This document shows, piece by piece, positions 1-7,881 of a stretch of 64,000 nucleotides of DNA; position 1 is the stretch's first letter; each line of letters opens with the position of its first letter. The position numbers and the translations under genes were made by a program. This stretch comes from Alphaproteobacteria bacterium (GTDB lineage: Bacteria; Pseudomonadota; Alphaproteobacteria; Rhodobacterales; Rhodobacteraceae): contig JAUIIJ010000003.1 of the NCBI GenBank assembly GCA_030431825.1, positions 1-64,000 on the forward strand. The letters run 5' to 3'. The notes beneath the pieces are model-generated. The model had not been told where the DNA came from, ran no database searches, and saw only the letters and a list, made by a program, of their open reading frames with translations.

Positions 1-1319
1 TGAACCACGCCATCGGCCACCGCCGCCGTCGATCCGGCATCCGAGAACACATCCGTATCCGCCCGCCACCAGGACAGCGCATTGGCGCCGAGGATGGTCG
101 ACGGATCGGCAAGGGCACCTGCTGCCGCATCCTGCAGAGCGGCGGACATTGCGGCCGACCCGGCCGCGGACATCGATGCGCGCACCCGGGCCGACAAGGC
201 CGGCGCCAGCGCGCCTGTTCCGGTGGCGGCGAAGGATGCGGCGACACGATCCGAGATCCCGAGCAATGAGCCGTCTCCTTCCGTCGCGATGGCGCTCTCG
301 TCGGACCCGGCGACCAGGTAGGCATGGATGTAGGTTGCGGGATGCGATGCGGAGGTGAACGCGCCGGAGAGTGTGACCCCGCCATCGCTGACCGTTCCGC
401 TGAAGGCTTCGAGCGTGCCATCGCCGGTGCCCGCCGAAATCGCCGCCTTGTCCGGCGGGGTGGGGCTGGTGCTGGTGACACCGTGCAGAACCACCGGGGA
501 CGCGCCGGAATAGGCGTAGGTGACGTCGAGCGTATTGGGATGCCCCGCGGTGAATGCCAGGCTCTCCAGCGCGAGTGCCGCCGCTGCGGACTGACCGTCC
601 GCCGACAGCGTCGAGGTGCCGGCGGCGGTAAAGGCGGCGGGGCTGCGCGCCGCACCCGTGGCAGACATCGCGCCACTGCCCGCAGACTGGAACCCGGCAC
701 CGGATCGTGCCGCGCCCATCGCCGAGAAGGAAGACGATCCCGTGGCGTGGAATGCGCAGGCCACCCGGGATGCGCCGGTGGCTGCGAAGGACGAGCTGCC
801 TGCCGCCGCAAAGGCCGCGGCCGACCCGGCAGAGGTGCCGGCGGAGAAGGACGAGTTGCCGGCCATGTCGAAGGTGGCCGGCACCCGTGCCGCGCCCGTC
901 GCCGAGAAGGAAGACGATCCCCTGGCGTGGAACGCGCAGGCCATCCGGGATGCGCCGGTGGCTGCGAAGGACGAGCCGCCCGCCGCCGCAAAGGCCGCGG
1001 CCGACCCGGCGGAGGTGCCGGCGGAGAAGGACGCGGCACCGGCCATGTCGAAGGTGGCCGGCACCCGTGCCGCGCCCGTCGCCGAGAAGGAAGACGATCC
1101 CGTGGCGTGGAATTCGCAGGCCACGCGGGACGCGCCGGTGGCCGCGAAGGACGCACTGCCCGCCGCCGCAAAGGCCGCATCGGACCCGGCAGGTCCGGCG
1201 GGGCGCGGCGCAGCCCTCATCCGGACCCTGCCGCCGGCGATGGGCAGGACATCGGAGGCCTCTTCGTAAACGAAGGGAAAGCTCTCCGTCGGTGCGCCAA
1301 TTCTGAGCCTGACCGGCAT
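1..1319 (-). CDS. Repetitive phage appendage/tail protein (partial, runs off left edge)
   Basis: An open frame of 439 codons begins at an ATG at 1319 and has no stop before position 1, so the C-terminus lies outside the window. The first 45 residues look like a tail-associated start. Then comes an Ala/Gly/Ser-rich block built from a repeat of about 60 residues with short motifs such as GSSSFSATGAARV and AAFAAAGSSSFAATGAS. A less repetitive region of about 140 residues follows. The last visible residues (LSWWRADTDVFSDAGS) resemble the start of a concanavalin A/LamG-like domain of phage tail proteins. It lies 17 bases downstream of other tail genes in the same direction. A host-binding or adhesive appendage is inferred from context and composition; no specific family is recognised. 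Confidence 0.7.
   Translation of the reverse strand, partial: MPVRLRIGAPTESFPFVYEEASDVLPIAGGRVRMRAAPRPAGPAGSDAAFAAAGSASFAATGASRVACEFHATGSSSFSATGAARVPATFDMAGAASFSAGTSAGSAAAFAAAGGSSFAATGASRMACAFHARGSSSFSATGAARVPATFDMAGNSSFSAGTSAGSAAAFAAAGSSSFAATGASRVACAFHATGSSSFSAMGAARSGAGFQSAGSGAMSATGAARSPAAFTAAGTSTLSADGQSAAAALALESLAFTAGHPNTLDVTYAYSGASPVVLHGVTSTSPTPPDKAAISAGTGDGTLEAFSGTVSDGGVTLSGAFTSASHPATYIHAYLVAGSDESAIATEGDGSLLGISDRVAASFAATGTGALAPALSARVRASMSAAGSAAMSAALQDAAAGALADPSTILGANALSWWRADTDVFSDAGSTAAVADGVV
721..1196 (-). repeat. 180-bp in-frame tandem repeat inside the phage appendage gene
   Basis: Three copies start at 721, 901 and 1081, exactly 180 bases apart and in phase (60 codons). They are nearly identical; the third decays after about 115 bases. 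The few differences are scattered single bases. Shorter degenerate copies lie at 600-720. The unit encodes alternating SSSFSATG and AAFAAAG blocks. The high DNA identity suggests recent duplication or ongoing homogenisation. Confidence 0.85.
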
Positions 1320-1336
1320 GTCGCGCTGAATCCCCG

Positions 1337-1651
1337 TTAAACTCTCGTGTTGTCCCGATCGACCCGGAACCGCCTCGTCACGGTCGAGTCGACATCGCCG
1401 TCGGCCGAGACGAACTCGACGTCGAACCTGTAGCTCTTCGCGGGCCAGTCCGCGGTTGCGGCGGCGGGCGCGTACAAGGTGAAGGTGCCCGCCTCTCCGT
1501 CGACGATCTCGCACTGCAGGGTGTGCACGTCGTTGCCGTGCCGCAGCTGCGCGTTGATGGTCGAGCCGGTGATCGACACCGGCTGGCCCTCGTCATCGAG
1601 CCGCTCTCCCTGGACATGGAGCGTGTCGCCCTGTTTGACCGCGAGGGTCAC
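1337..1651 (-). CDS. Small phage tail protein with Ig-like/BppU-like fold (putative)
   Basis: A 104-residue protein opening MTLAVKQGDTLHVQG and rich in alternating hydrophobic and polar residues that read as beta strands. The pattern of a short ligand-binding beta sandwich followed by a charged end resembles the N-terminal domains of baseplate upper (BppU-type) tail proteins, but this is a weak resemblance. It lies between the tail fibre protein at 1655 (3 bases away) and the repetitive appendage gene, within one reverse-strand operon. A structural virion role is inferred from context. Confidence 0.6.
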   Translation of the reverse strand: MTLAVKQGDTLHVQGERLDDEGQPVSITGSTINAQLRHGNDVHTLQCEIVDGEAGTFTLYAPAAATADWPAKSYRFDVEFVSADGDVDSTVTRRFRVDRDNTRV

Positions 1652-1654
1652 GGC

Positions 1655-2083
1655 TCAGTCCTCGGTGATCGTCGCGCCCTGCGGGATGTAGGGTTCGACG
1701 CCGGTCGAGATTGCGATCGGGTTGTCCAGCGCGCCCCTGTAAAGGATCTTGCCGGCACCGCTCGCGGCGGTCCCGATCGACGCATGGGTGGCCGTCACCG
1801 AGCCGCCGGTGCATTGCGGAAAGTCGACATCGGCCGCAGGCGAGGCGGAACTTCCGGTGACGGTCCAGCCCGTTCCGTTCCGGGCAACAGCAGCGCGCGC
1901 ATAGCCGGTATAGGCGACTTCGCTGGTTGACTGGGTGCCGGCTTCGCCCGGATCCGCGGAATGCAGCGCCGCGTAAAGCACGGTCAGCGGCGATGCGCCC
2001 GCATTGTCCGCGAGATTTGCGATGGCGGTGCCGTTCAGGATGAGTTCGAGGAGATCGTTTTCAAAGGTGTCGCCCTTGGACAT
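1655..2083 (-). CDS. Phage tail fibre-type protein
   Basis: A 142-residue protein starting MSKGDTFENDLLELILNGTAI, with the motif LYAALHSADPGEAG and the segment TGYARAAVAR. This arrangement recurs in small tail fibre or decoration proteins of tailed phages infecting Proteobacteria, which begin with the same KGDTFEN-like motif and carry the same xLHTADPGEAG-like motif. The length is normal for that family and the gene appears intact. It is followed 3 bases later by the 104-residue tail protein. The family match is from memory of conserved motifs; the exact virion location is not known. Confidence 0.75.
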   Translation of the reverse strand: MSKGDTFENDLLELILNGTAIANLADNAGASPLTVLYAALHSADPGEAGTQSTSEVAYTGYARAAVARNGTGWTVTGSSASPAADVDFPQCTGGSVTATHASIGTAASGAGKILYRGALDNPIAISTGVEPYIPQGATITED

Positions 2084-2170
2084 CGTGTTGCCCCTTCCAG
2101 TGTTGAGCGGTGATCGACGGGACGGGTCCCGCAGCTACTGTCGCAGCGATACCCGCCCGGGCTTGTCAAA

Positions 2171-3061
2171 TTAACCCGCAAGAGCGGACTCGAGCGGGAA
2201 GGTGGAAATCAGCAGTTCACGGGCCTTGTCGCGTCCCTCTGAATGGCGTGCGACCGTGTAAGTGGTTTCCAGTTCGAGAAAGTGGAGGCCACAGAAGAGG
2301 TCGCGAATCCCGGCAACATCGTTGATCGACATCAGCGCCTTGCCTTTGAGACTGCGAAGCTGTCGCGCCAGATGGGCAAAATCATCTCTCGAGAACATCG
2401 CCTTTCCATAGTCATCCTCGCTGCCCCAGTAGGGTGGGTCGAGATAGAACAGGGTTCCCGCCCGGTCGTATCTGTCAATGAACGCGTTGTATTCAAGGCA
2501 CTCGATGACCACACCCGAAAGCCGCTGATGGACGTCCTCGAGCATGGGTTCCAGGGTGGTCAGGTTGAAACGGGCGGGACGATCGAGCGCAATGCCGAAG
2601 TTTCTCCCGGAAACCTTGCCGCCAAAGGCGGTGCGTTGCAGGTAGAGAAAGCGCGCCGCGCGCTCCAGATCGGTGAGCGTCGCCGGATCGGTTGCGACGA
2701 GACGCTCGAACTCCGAGCGCGTGGTCAGCTGAAAACGCAGGCAGTCGAGAAATTGCGGGTAATGGCGTTGCAGGATGCGAAACAGGTTTGCGATATCGCG
2801 GCCGAGGTCGTTGATCACCTCTGATTTCGGGCGCATCCGGCGGCGCAGGAAAATACCGCCCATTCCGACAAATGGTTCGGCATAGGTCGTATGATCGATC
2901 CGATCCAGAATGGCGGTGATCCGTCTGGCGAGATTGCGCTTGCCGCCCAGCCATGGGGCGACGGGAGAGGTCGGTTCTACGGGTTTCAGGGACAAGTCTG
3001 TGCTCCGATGATGCCGGAACGACCGGGGTTCATGAATTATCAACCGGAATCGCTCCATCAT
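2171..3061 (-). CDS. Phage-type DNA adenine-N6 methyltransferase (D12 class)
   Basis: A 296-residue methyltransferase that would transfer a methyl group from S-adenosylmethionine to the N6 of adenine in DNA. The SAM-binding motifs are visible: PWLGGKRNLARRI near residue 37, AEPFVGMGGIFL near 61, and the catalytic DPPYWGSE near 207. This order is that of the Dam/M.EcoRV (D12) class. The start at 3061 is supported by AAGGGAG a few bases upstream, although a second ATG follows directly. No restriction partner lies nearby, so it is probably an orphan phage modification enzyme that protects DNA or regulates genes. It sits among tail genes of the prophage remnant and looks intact. Confidence 0.9.
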   Translation of the reverse strand: MMERFRLIIHEPRSFRHHRSTDLSLKPVEPTSPVAPWLGGKRNLARRITAILDRIDHTTYAEPFVGMGGIFLRRRMRPKSEVINDLGRDIANLFRILQRHYPQFLDCLRFQLTTRSEFERLVATDPATLTDLERAARFLYLQRTAFGGKVSGRNFGIALDRPARFNLTTLEPMLEDVHQRLSGVVIECLEYNAFIDRYDRAGTLFYLDPPYWGSEDDYGKAMFSRDDFAHLARQLRSLKGKALMSINDVAGIRDLFCGLHFLELETTYTVARHSEGRDKARELLISTFPLESALAG

Positions 3062-3137
3062 TTGAACTCCCTTCGGGGAGGAAGGCAGTCATTGAGTTGA
3101 AGGATGGCTGGCGGGGAAGTTGGACCTTGGCCCGCTT

Positions 3138-3155
3138 CCGGGGGGGTCCCCCCGG
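3138..3155 (-). terminator. Strong GC hairpin 3' of a small phage gene
   Basis: An almost perfect self-complementary run, CCGGGGGG-GT-CCCCCCGG, lies 10 bases downstream of the stop of the 116-residue phage gene on the reverse strand and ahead of the methylase gene. No clear U-run follows, so it may act as an attenuator or RNA-stabilising hairpin rather than a classical terminator. Confidence 0.5.
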
Positions 3156-3164
3156 ACCTTCTCT

Positions 3165-3515
3165 TCAGTCCGGCGGGGTGCCGAACAGGGCGTCGATTCC
3201 GGCCTCGTCGAGCCCATAGGCCGCGCCGAGCAGGATCAGCAGCGGTTCGCTCCGGTGGACCTGGAAGGCGCCCTTGATGGTGATCCTCGCGGCAGGTTGC
3301 TCGGCGGCGGGCAGGGTGGCAATTGCGGTCGCAACCGCAGCGGGCAGTGTCCCGTCGATCCAGCCCTCGGCCTCGGAGCTCGTGATGATGCCGGCCTCGG
3401 CGAGGGCGATGGCAAAGGCGGCCTTGCTCTTTATGGCACCGGCGCGCCACTCGGCGAGCCGGTGCGCCGCGAGGTCCTGTGGAGTGCGAAGCTGGCTCAG
3501 ATCGATATTAGGCAC
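3165..3515 (-). CDS. Small phage protein, function unknown
   Basis: A 116-residue protein, MPNIDLSQLRTPQDLAAHRL at its start, with alternating helical stretches and no membrane segment. Its start overlaps the end of the 76-residue gene by 8 bases, a translational coupling typical of phage operons. It lies in the tail region between the fibre protein and the methylase. I do not recognise a defined family. Genes of this size downstream of tail fibres often encode fibre assembly helpers, but nothing in the sequence proves that. Confidence 0.65.
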   Translation of the reverse strand: MPNIDLSQLRTPQDLAAHRLAEWRAGAIKSKAAFAIALAEAGIITSSEAEGWIDGTLPAAVATAIATLPAAEQPAARITIKGAFQVHRSEPLLILLGAAYGLDEAGIDALFGTPPD

Positions 3516-3738
3516 CGGTCGGCCCCCCTTGCGGCTCGATGAGGGTCAGCGTGATCAGGCCACCGGTACGGGTCACGTCCGAGGCGATGAAGGCGCAGTC
3601 GACGGCATCGCGGGGCAGCAGATCGCCCTCGGCAATGGCGCTGAAGTCGAACTCTTCGCCGTTGACGGTCAGGATGTCGCCGGACACCGAGACGGTGAGG
3701 GTATCGTCACGGCGCTGCGGCGTGTAGCTGATGTTCAT
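3508..3738 (-). CDS. Small phage protein, function unknown
   Basis: A 76-residue protein, MNISYTPQRRDDTLTVSVSG at its start, predicted mostly beta with acidic patches. It lies 11 bases after the tail fibre gene and overlaps the next gene by 8 bases. The central segment LTVNGEEFDFSAIAEGDLLP looks like a short domain seen repeatedly in prophages of this bacterial family, but I cannot name it. The role is unknown. Confidence 0.65.
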   Translation of the reverse strand: MNISYTPQRRDDTLTVSVSGDILTVNGEEFDFSAIAEGDLLPRDAVDCAFIASDVTRTGGLITLTLIEPQGGPTGA

Positions 3739-3749
3739 GTCGTCCTCCC

Positions 3750-4925
3750 TCAGTGCCAGCGGCCGATCGCGGTGACGGCCATCGTCACGGTATCACCGGG
3801 CTGAAAGTCCGCCGCCGTGTTTCCGCGCCACTGCCGCACTTCGCAGGACGCGATGCCGCCAATGGTCATCTGCGCGATCCCCAGATCGGCCACGGCCGGC
3901 GTTGTCGCGGCGGTCATGAGGACAGCGGCGCGTCCGGGCGGGGCGGCTGCAAACTGCGCGGGATAGGTCCAGAACGCCCCCAGCCGCGCCGCGGCAGCAT
4001 AGGGAAGCTCCAGCTGGTGGGAGCAAATCTGGGTGCCGTCCGCATGCCGGATATAGTTGCCATTGGCGTTGCTGGCGCTTTCGATGATGGCGCCGGTCGG
4101 AACGCCCGATGACTCGGCCACGGTCCCGACGATGGTCGTGTTGTTGTAGAGCTCGACCCAGTCGGACCAGGCGAGGTCCTTGTATTTGCGATGGTAGATA
4201 CCGGTCGTGCCGTCATGGTTGCGCCAGAGAAACTGCACGAAGCTCGTCGCGTTTGCCCGGATGACCAGCACACCGCCATTGGTGCCGCTCCCGACGCCAT
4301 TGGGGCGGGTGCCAAGCGTCCCGCCGGTGTAGCGGTAGAACCCGGTGGGCAGGCCGGTGGTATCCAGATCGTCGACATGTGGCGCGGCGCCGGTTTCGCC
4401 CAGCCCGAACGCCCCCGTGCGGAGCAACAGGCCGGCCGTGGCGGCAAGCGCGTTCGATTGCACTGCGCTGCCGCCGGCCAGGCCATTTTCCAGCGTGAGC
4501 GCGTCGATGCCGCCGGTGACCAGGCCAAGCCGGTTGGACGCGATACGTCGCATCCCGGTATCCGCATCGCCCTGAAAACGCAGCCCGGGCGCGCCCGATG
4601 TTCCGAACGGGTAGATGCCGGCGAGCGCGGTATCGATCTTGTCCTGGAACTCCGACTGGATTGCGCGGAAGGCCGCGGCAAGGTCTCCCGCCAGCGACAT
4701 CGTGGGAAAGCAGAAATAGGCTTGCCCCGAGGCCGTCGCCCCCGTGTAGGGCGCGCTCAGCGTCAACTCGCTGTCGGAGACCACGCTGTCGATCGCATAG
4801 ACGAGCCCGTCCGGCCCGCGAAACATCCAGCCGACCTGAAGCGCACCGAACCAGTTTGTTCCGCTGCCGGTAACCGTTGCGGACCCGTTGGTGACAGCGA
4901 CGGAACCCAGATCATGAATGGCCAT
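3750..4925 (-). CDS. Phage tail fibre / receptor-binding protein
   Basis: A 391-residue protein. The N-terminus (MAIHDLGSVAVTNGSATVTG, then GWMFRGPDGLVYAIDSV) is the type found at the virion-attachment end of tail fibres. The middle (SGAPGLRFQGDADTGMRRI, LEN, LGLVTGG) resembles the phage fibre motif that describes a trimeric shaft. Near the C-terminus, ALARSDWVELYN-like text (KDLAWSDWVELYNNTT) is a recurrent fibre motif. It is encoded 12 bases after the tail-tip pseudogene. The protein appears intact and would recognise the host surface. No chaperone is evident. Confidence 0.75.
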   Translation of the reverse strand: MAIHDLGSVAVTNGSATVTGSGTNWFGALQVGWMFRGPDGLVYAIDSVVSDSELTLSAPYTGATASGQAYFCFPTMSLAGDLAAAFRAIQSEFQDKIDTALAGIYPFGTSGAPGLRFQGDADTGMRRIASNRLGLVTGGIDALTLENGLAGGSAVQSNALAATAGLLLRTGAFGLGETGAAPHVDDLDTTGLPTGFYRYTGGTLGTRPNGVGSGTNGGVLVIRANATSFVQFLWRNHDGTTGIYHRKYKDLAWSDWVELYNNTTIVGTVAESSGVPTGAIIESASNANGNYIRHADGTQICSHQLELPYAAAARLGAFWTYPAQFAAAPPGRAAVLMTAATTPAVADLGIAQMTIGGIASCEVRQWRGNTAADFQPGDTVTMAVTAIGRWH

Positions 4926-4937
4926 CGAAACATCCTT

Positions 4938-5937
4938 TCAGGTGACTTCGAAGACGACCCACTGGATGGTCGGATTGTTGAAATAAACACCGCCGGCCGT
5001 CTCAAGCATGATGTCGAGGAACACGCGCTGATCGTTGCCGCTCGCCCAGTAAGGGTCGACCATCCGCGCGGGGTCCTGGCGGTAGGCTGTGCCGGGCTGC
5101 GGGTTGCCGCCCACCCATCCGCGCCAGCGGGCGCCGGGCAGGATTTCCGTGCGGCAACTCCAGAAATGGTCGTATCCAGAGATGCCGCCGGGTGCGCTGG
5201 CTTCCGTGGTGATTGCCGACAGTGGTGGTCAGCGCGCTGTTCGCCTGGGCAAGCGCGCTTTCGCCGTCTGCACGCGCCTTGTTGAGCGTGACAAGGGACG
5301 CGACATTGCGCTCGATCTGCGCCGAGAGTTCCTGCCGCGCGGTGGCAACGGTCTCACCGGTGTCCTTGACCAGCGCCTGCAAGTCCTCGGTCGCCAGGGC
5401 AACATTCCGGGCCGCTTGTTCACGGTCGCGATGCCCCTCGAGCAATGCTTCCAGATCGCTGATCGTGGCATCCTGTGACAATGCCGAGGCGATCGCGGTC
5501 GCGTCGGAGTGGATCGCATCCCATGTGCGGTCGCTCAGGTCGGCCGGGTCAAAGCCGATATCCGGCGTCCTGACATCCTGCCAGCCGGTCCAGACCGTTT
5601 GCCGCACGCGGGCGATTGCCTTGGCACGCATCTGGTAGTCCGTCGCGCGCAGCAGGCCGACCAGGGCGAATTGCCCGCCCTCGATCTCCGAAAGGTCACC
5701 GGCCCAGGACAGCTCGGTCTGGCCCGTCACCCGCAGTTTGAAGGACAACCCGTCCGAGGTATCGGCGATCGAACCGTCCCATGTGGCCAGTATCCCGGGG
5801 CTGCGGGGTTCGCCATCGCCGTCCAGTCCGGAATAGGGGCTGACCGTGAAGTCCGGGACGCCGGCATCGACAACGGTGATCCCGGTCGTTTCCTGTGGCG
5901 CGTCGGGCAGCTCGAGGGCGTCATCAGGCGAAATCTT
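4938..5937 (-). pseudogene. Tail-tip/host-specificity (gpJ-like) gene, 5'-truncated and frameshifted
   Basis: Only the C-terminal third of a central tail-tip protein remains. From 5937 the frame reads a fibronectin III-like segment (WDGSIADTSDGLSFKLRV, then YQMRAKAIARVRQTVWTGW), followed by a helical region of coiled-coil character. Near 5215-5236, inside a run of ACC triplets, the frame shifts by +1 (or 2 bases are lost). The continuing frame reads ITTEASAPGGISGYDHFW to IQWVVFEVT and stops at 4938. Upstream of 5938 the frame is closed and the sequence becomes an IS3-type remnant. The gene cannot make a full tail tip, so the prophage is defective. A sequencing error could explain the frameshift but not the truncation. 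Confidence 0.8.
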
Positions 5938-5941
5938 CTAG

Positions 5942-6076
5942 AGCCTGCGAGAAGCTCAAACCCTGATCGAAGGATGGAGGAAACACTGCAATACGAACCC
6001 CCATGCTGCTCCGGGTTATCGCCCGCCATCGCCGGAAACCATCACCCAGATGAGTCAAAGGCCCATCATGCACTAA
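5942..6076 (+). pseudogene. IS3-family transposase orfB, C-terminal fragment
   Basis: In the forward strand, 44 codons ending at TAA 6074-6076 read SLREAQTLIEGWRKHCN, then HAAPGYRPPSPETI. This is the highly typical C-terminus of IS3-family integrase-like transposases (xLIExWRxHYNTxRPHSxLGYRPPAPET). The start and the rest of the element are missing, and the junction with the prophage gene lies at 5938-5942. The following 30 bases (about 6077-6105) may hold the right end. The remnant marks where an insertion sequence cut the prophage and the upstream phage genes were lost. Confidence 0.85.
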
Positions 6077-6210
6077 CAGTCAAACCGGAGCACCAAGGTG
6101 GGGTTAGCAACGGCGAGCCTGGAGTCTCAAGTACGAAGCGACAAGGGGCTTTCAATGGATGCCTGAAGGCCCATCAACTTGTTTCATGGGCGCAGGAAGA
6201 CGGTGACGGG

Positions 6211-6792
6211 TCAGGTGTTTCGGGCGAAGAAGGCGCGCAGTTGGGGCAGCAGCCACTCCCATACCCGCGGCAGGCCGCGTCTGACCGGAACACCGACCCG
6301 CTGTTCCAGCTGCGCCAGCGTCACGTTGTAATCGACCCAGCTGTCGCCACCGGACACGAGATTTGCAATCGGCGTTTGCAGGCGGTCGATGCTCTTGGCA
6401 AAGATGGCGTCCGGTGTCGCGGCGGCTTCGAATTCATCCCACAAGGCGCGGAAATGCGTGGCCTGGTCGTCTGGCAGGAACCCGAACAGACGGTCGGCGG
6501 CCGCCGCTTCCCTGGCGGCCATCGCAGCATGGTCGACATCCCCGTGGATCGGGGCATCGCCGGCGTCGATCTCGACAATATCGTGCAGCAGCAACATCCG
6601 CAGGACCCGGTTGATGTCGACGTCCGGGCCGGCCTGATCCGAGAGCACCAGAGCATAGAGCATGATGTGCCAGCTGTGCTCGGCCGAATTCTCGCGCCGT
6701 GAACCGTCGATCAGCCGCGAGGCGCGCAGAACGGATTTCAGCTTGTCCGCCTCGCGCAGGAACGCGATCTGCGCGTCCAGACGCTCGCTCAT
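6211..6792 (-). CDS. HD-domain phosphohydrolase (YfbR/HDDC2-type 5'-deoxynucleotidase)
   Basis: A 193-residue cytoplasmic metal-dependent phosphohydrolase. The HD signature is complete: histidine in ENSAEHSWH (about residue 39), HD in LLLHDIVEIDAGD (about 70), and aspartate in KSIDRLQTP (about 138). The length and motif spacing match the YfbR/HDDC2 group, which dephosphorylates deoxynucleoside 5'-monophosphates; the substrate is inferred from the family. The start overlaps the preceding gene by 4 bases (ATGA), so the two are translationally coupled. It lies just right of the IS remnant and is a normal chromosomal gene. Confidence 0.85.
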   Translation of the reverse strand: MSERLDAQIAFLREADKLKSVLRASRLIDGSRRENSAEHSWHIMLYALVLSDQAGPDVDINRVLRMLLLHDIVEIDAGDAPIHGDVDHAAMAAREAAAADRLFGFLPDDQATHFRALWDEFEAAATPDAIFAKSIDRLQTPIANLVSGGDSWVDYNVTLAQLEQRVGVPVRRGLPRVWEWLLPQLRAFFARNT

Positions 6793-7031
6793 CCCTGAGC
6801 TTTTCCGGTTGCGGTTTCCCTGGCGGCGGCGACCCTGCCATTCAGGAGCCTGCGGGCCGACCGTTCGGCGAGACGGACCCGGATCGCCGTGAGGTATGTC
6901 TCTTCCAGTGTCTGCGACGAGGCCCCGATCAGGTCGCCGATCTCGACATAGAGCCGGTCATCACCGGTGATCCGCATCGCCTCGATCGTGTCGTCGGCGA
7001 GCTTGGCGGCTATGGTTTCCAGGGTACTCAT
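6789..7031 (-). CDS. Small conserved-looking protein, function unknown
   Basis: An 80-residue protein from the ATG at 7031, beginning MSTLETIAAKLADDTIEAMR. It appears almost fully helical and rich in Ala, Glu and Arg. A longer frame reaches up to 7397, but that part is antisense-like shadow of the hydrolase gene, so the short start was chosen. It sits 14 bases after the hydrolase gene and overlaps the HD-domain gene by 4 bases, which suggests one transcript. I do not recognise a family and assign no function. Confidence 0.6.
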   Translation of the reverse strand: MSTLETIAAKLADDTIEAMRITGDDRLYVEIGDLIGASSQTLEETYLTAIRVRLAERSARRLLNGRVAAARETATGKAQG

Positions 7032-7045
7032 CGCGATGTGCGCGC

Positions 7046-7699
7046 TCAGCGCGAGGTTTCCGTCAGCCTGCGCTTCACGTAATCGCTGACATTGCCGATC
7101 ATGGTGTCCATGTGCGGCTCCTGAAAGAAATGATCCGCGCCCTCGATTTCCTGATGCGTGATCGTGATTCCCTTTTGCTCGTGCAGCTTGTTCACCAGCG
7201 ATACGGTGTCCGCAGGCGGCGCGACGCGATCGGCGCTGCCGTTGATGATGAGACCCGAGGACGGGCAGGGGGCCAGAAACGAGAAATCGTACATGTTCGC
7301 AGGTGGCGAGACGCTGATGAAACCGGTGATTTCCGGGCGGCGCATCAACAGCTGCATCCCGATCCAGGCGCCAAAGGAAAAGCCCGCGACCCAGCAATGC
7401 TTGGAGTTGTTGTTCATCGACTGCAGATAATCCAGCGCGCTTGCCGCGTCCGACAATTCGCCGATTCCCTGATCGTATTCACCCTGGCTGCGCCCGACGC
7501 CGCGGAAATTAAAGCGCAGAACCGTAAAGCCCATGTTATAGAAGGCATAGTGCAGGTTATAGACAACCTTGTTGTTCATCGTCCCGCCAAATTGCGGATG
7601 TGGATGCAGCACGATGGCGATTGGCGCGTCCTTCTCCTTTTGGGGGTGGTAACGGCCTTCAAGGCGGCCATCGGGTCCGGGAAAGATGACCTCGGGCAT
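7046..7699 (-). CDS. Alpha/beta hydrolase (COG2945-like)
   Basis: A 217-residue serine hydrolase of the short alpha/beta fold. The nucleophile elbow is GFSFGAW (serine near residue 106). The oxyanion region HPHPQFGGTM is near 32, and the histidine is in EGADHFFQEPH near 192. This HPHPxxGG opening is typical of the COG2945 hydrolases found beside Fe-S or housekeeping genes. The substrate is unknown. It is transcribed away from iscR, so the intergenic region 7700-7881 holds two divergent promoters, and the ICE-like palindrome there could affect both. Confidence 0.85.
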   Translation of the reverse strand: MPEVIFPGPDGRLEGRYHPQKEKDAPIAIVLHPHPQFGGTMNNKVVYNLHYAFYNMGFTVLRFNFRGVGRSQGEYDQGIGELSDAASALDYLQSMNNNSKHCWVAGFSFGAWIGMQLLMRRPEITGFISVSPPANMYDFSFLAPCPSSGLIINGSADRVAPPADTVSLVNKLHEQKGITITHQEIEGADHFFQEPHMDTMIGNVSDYVKRRLTETSR

Positions 7700-7766
7700 T
7701 GGGCGGTAAGTCCTGTCTGTTTCTGCTCAGGTGCAGCGAAATTCTTGACGAATTCGCTAGGCCACC

Positions 7767-7781
7767 TTAGAACGGTTCTAA
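7767..7781. promoter_or_regulatory. Perfect palindrome matching the Irr/ICE operator
   Basis: TTAGAA-CGG-TTCTAA is a perfect inverted repeat with a 3-base centre and fits the ICE (Irr box) consensus TTTAGAA-N3-TTCTAAA except at the outermost bases. It lies 100 bases upstream of iscR and 67 bases upstream of the divergent hydrolase gene. A weak -35-like TTGACG at 7745-7750 places a possible -10 at 7768-7773, inside the palindrome, which would suit repression by an Irr-type regulator. The motif is seen directly; Irr binding is inferred from established alphaproteobacterial consensus. Confidence 0.65.
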
Positions 7782-7881
7782 TTGGGCGCGCGAGCGTTGC
7801 CTCGTGTGTGTGGGCACATACGCATTGGGCGCGCAAACGTCAATGATTTCGCGCAAATGTCGGCCTCGCGGGGGAGTGATA

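Noticed and set aside
721-1196. Possible CRISPR array because of regular repeats
   Set aside because: Repeats are 180 bp, adjacent and in-frame coding units, with no unique spacers.
324-1340. A 338-codon forward frame and two shorter ones over the repeats
   Set aside because: They are antisense to the phage appendage gene; the sense frame has coherent GSSSFSATG-type repeats and continues the direction of neighbouring tail genes.
1-5937. Gene transfer agent tail cluster
   Set aside because: The small tail proteins, methylase and fibre arrangement do not match the conserved Rhodobacterales GTA order, and the tail tip is truncated by an IS remnant.
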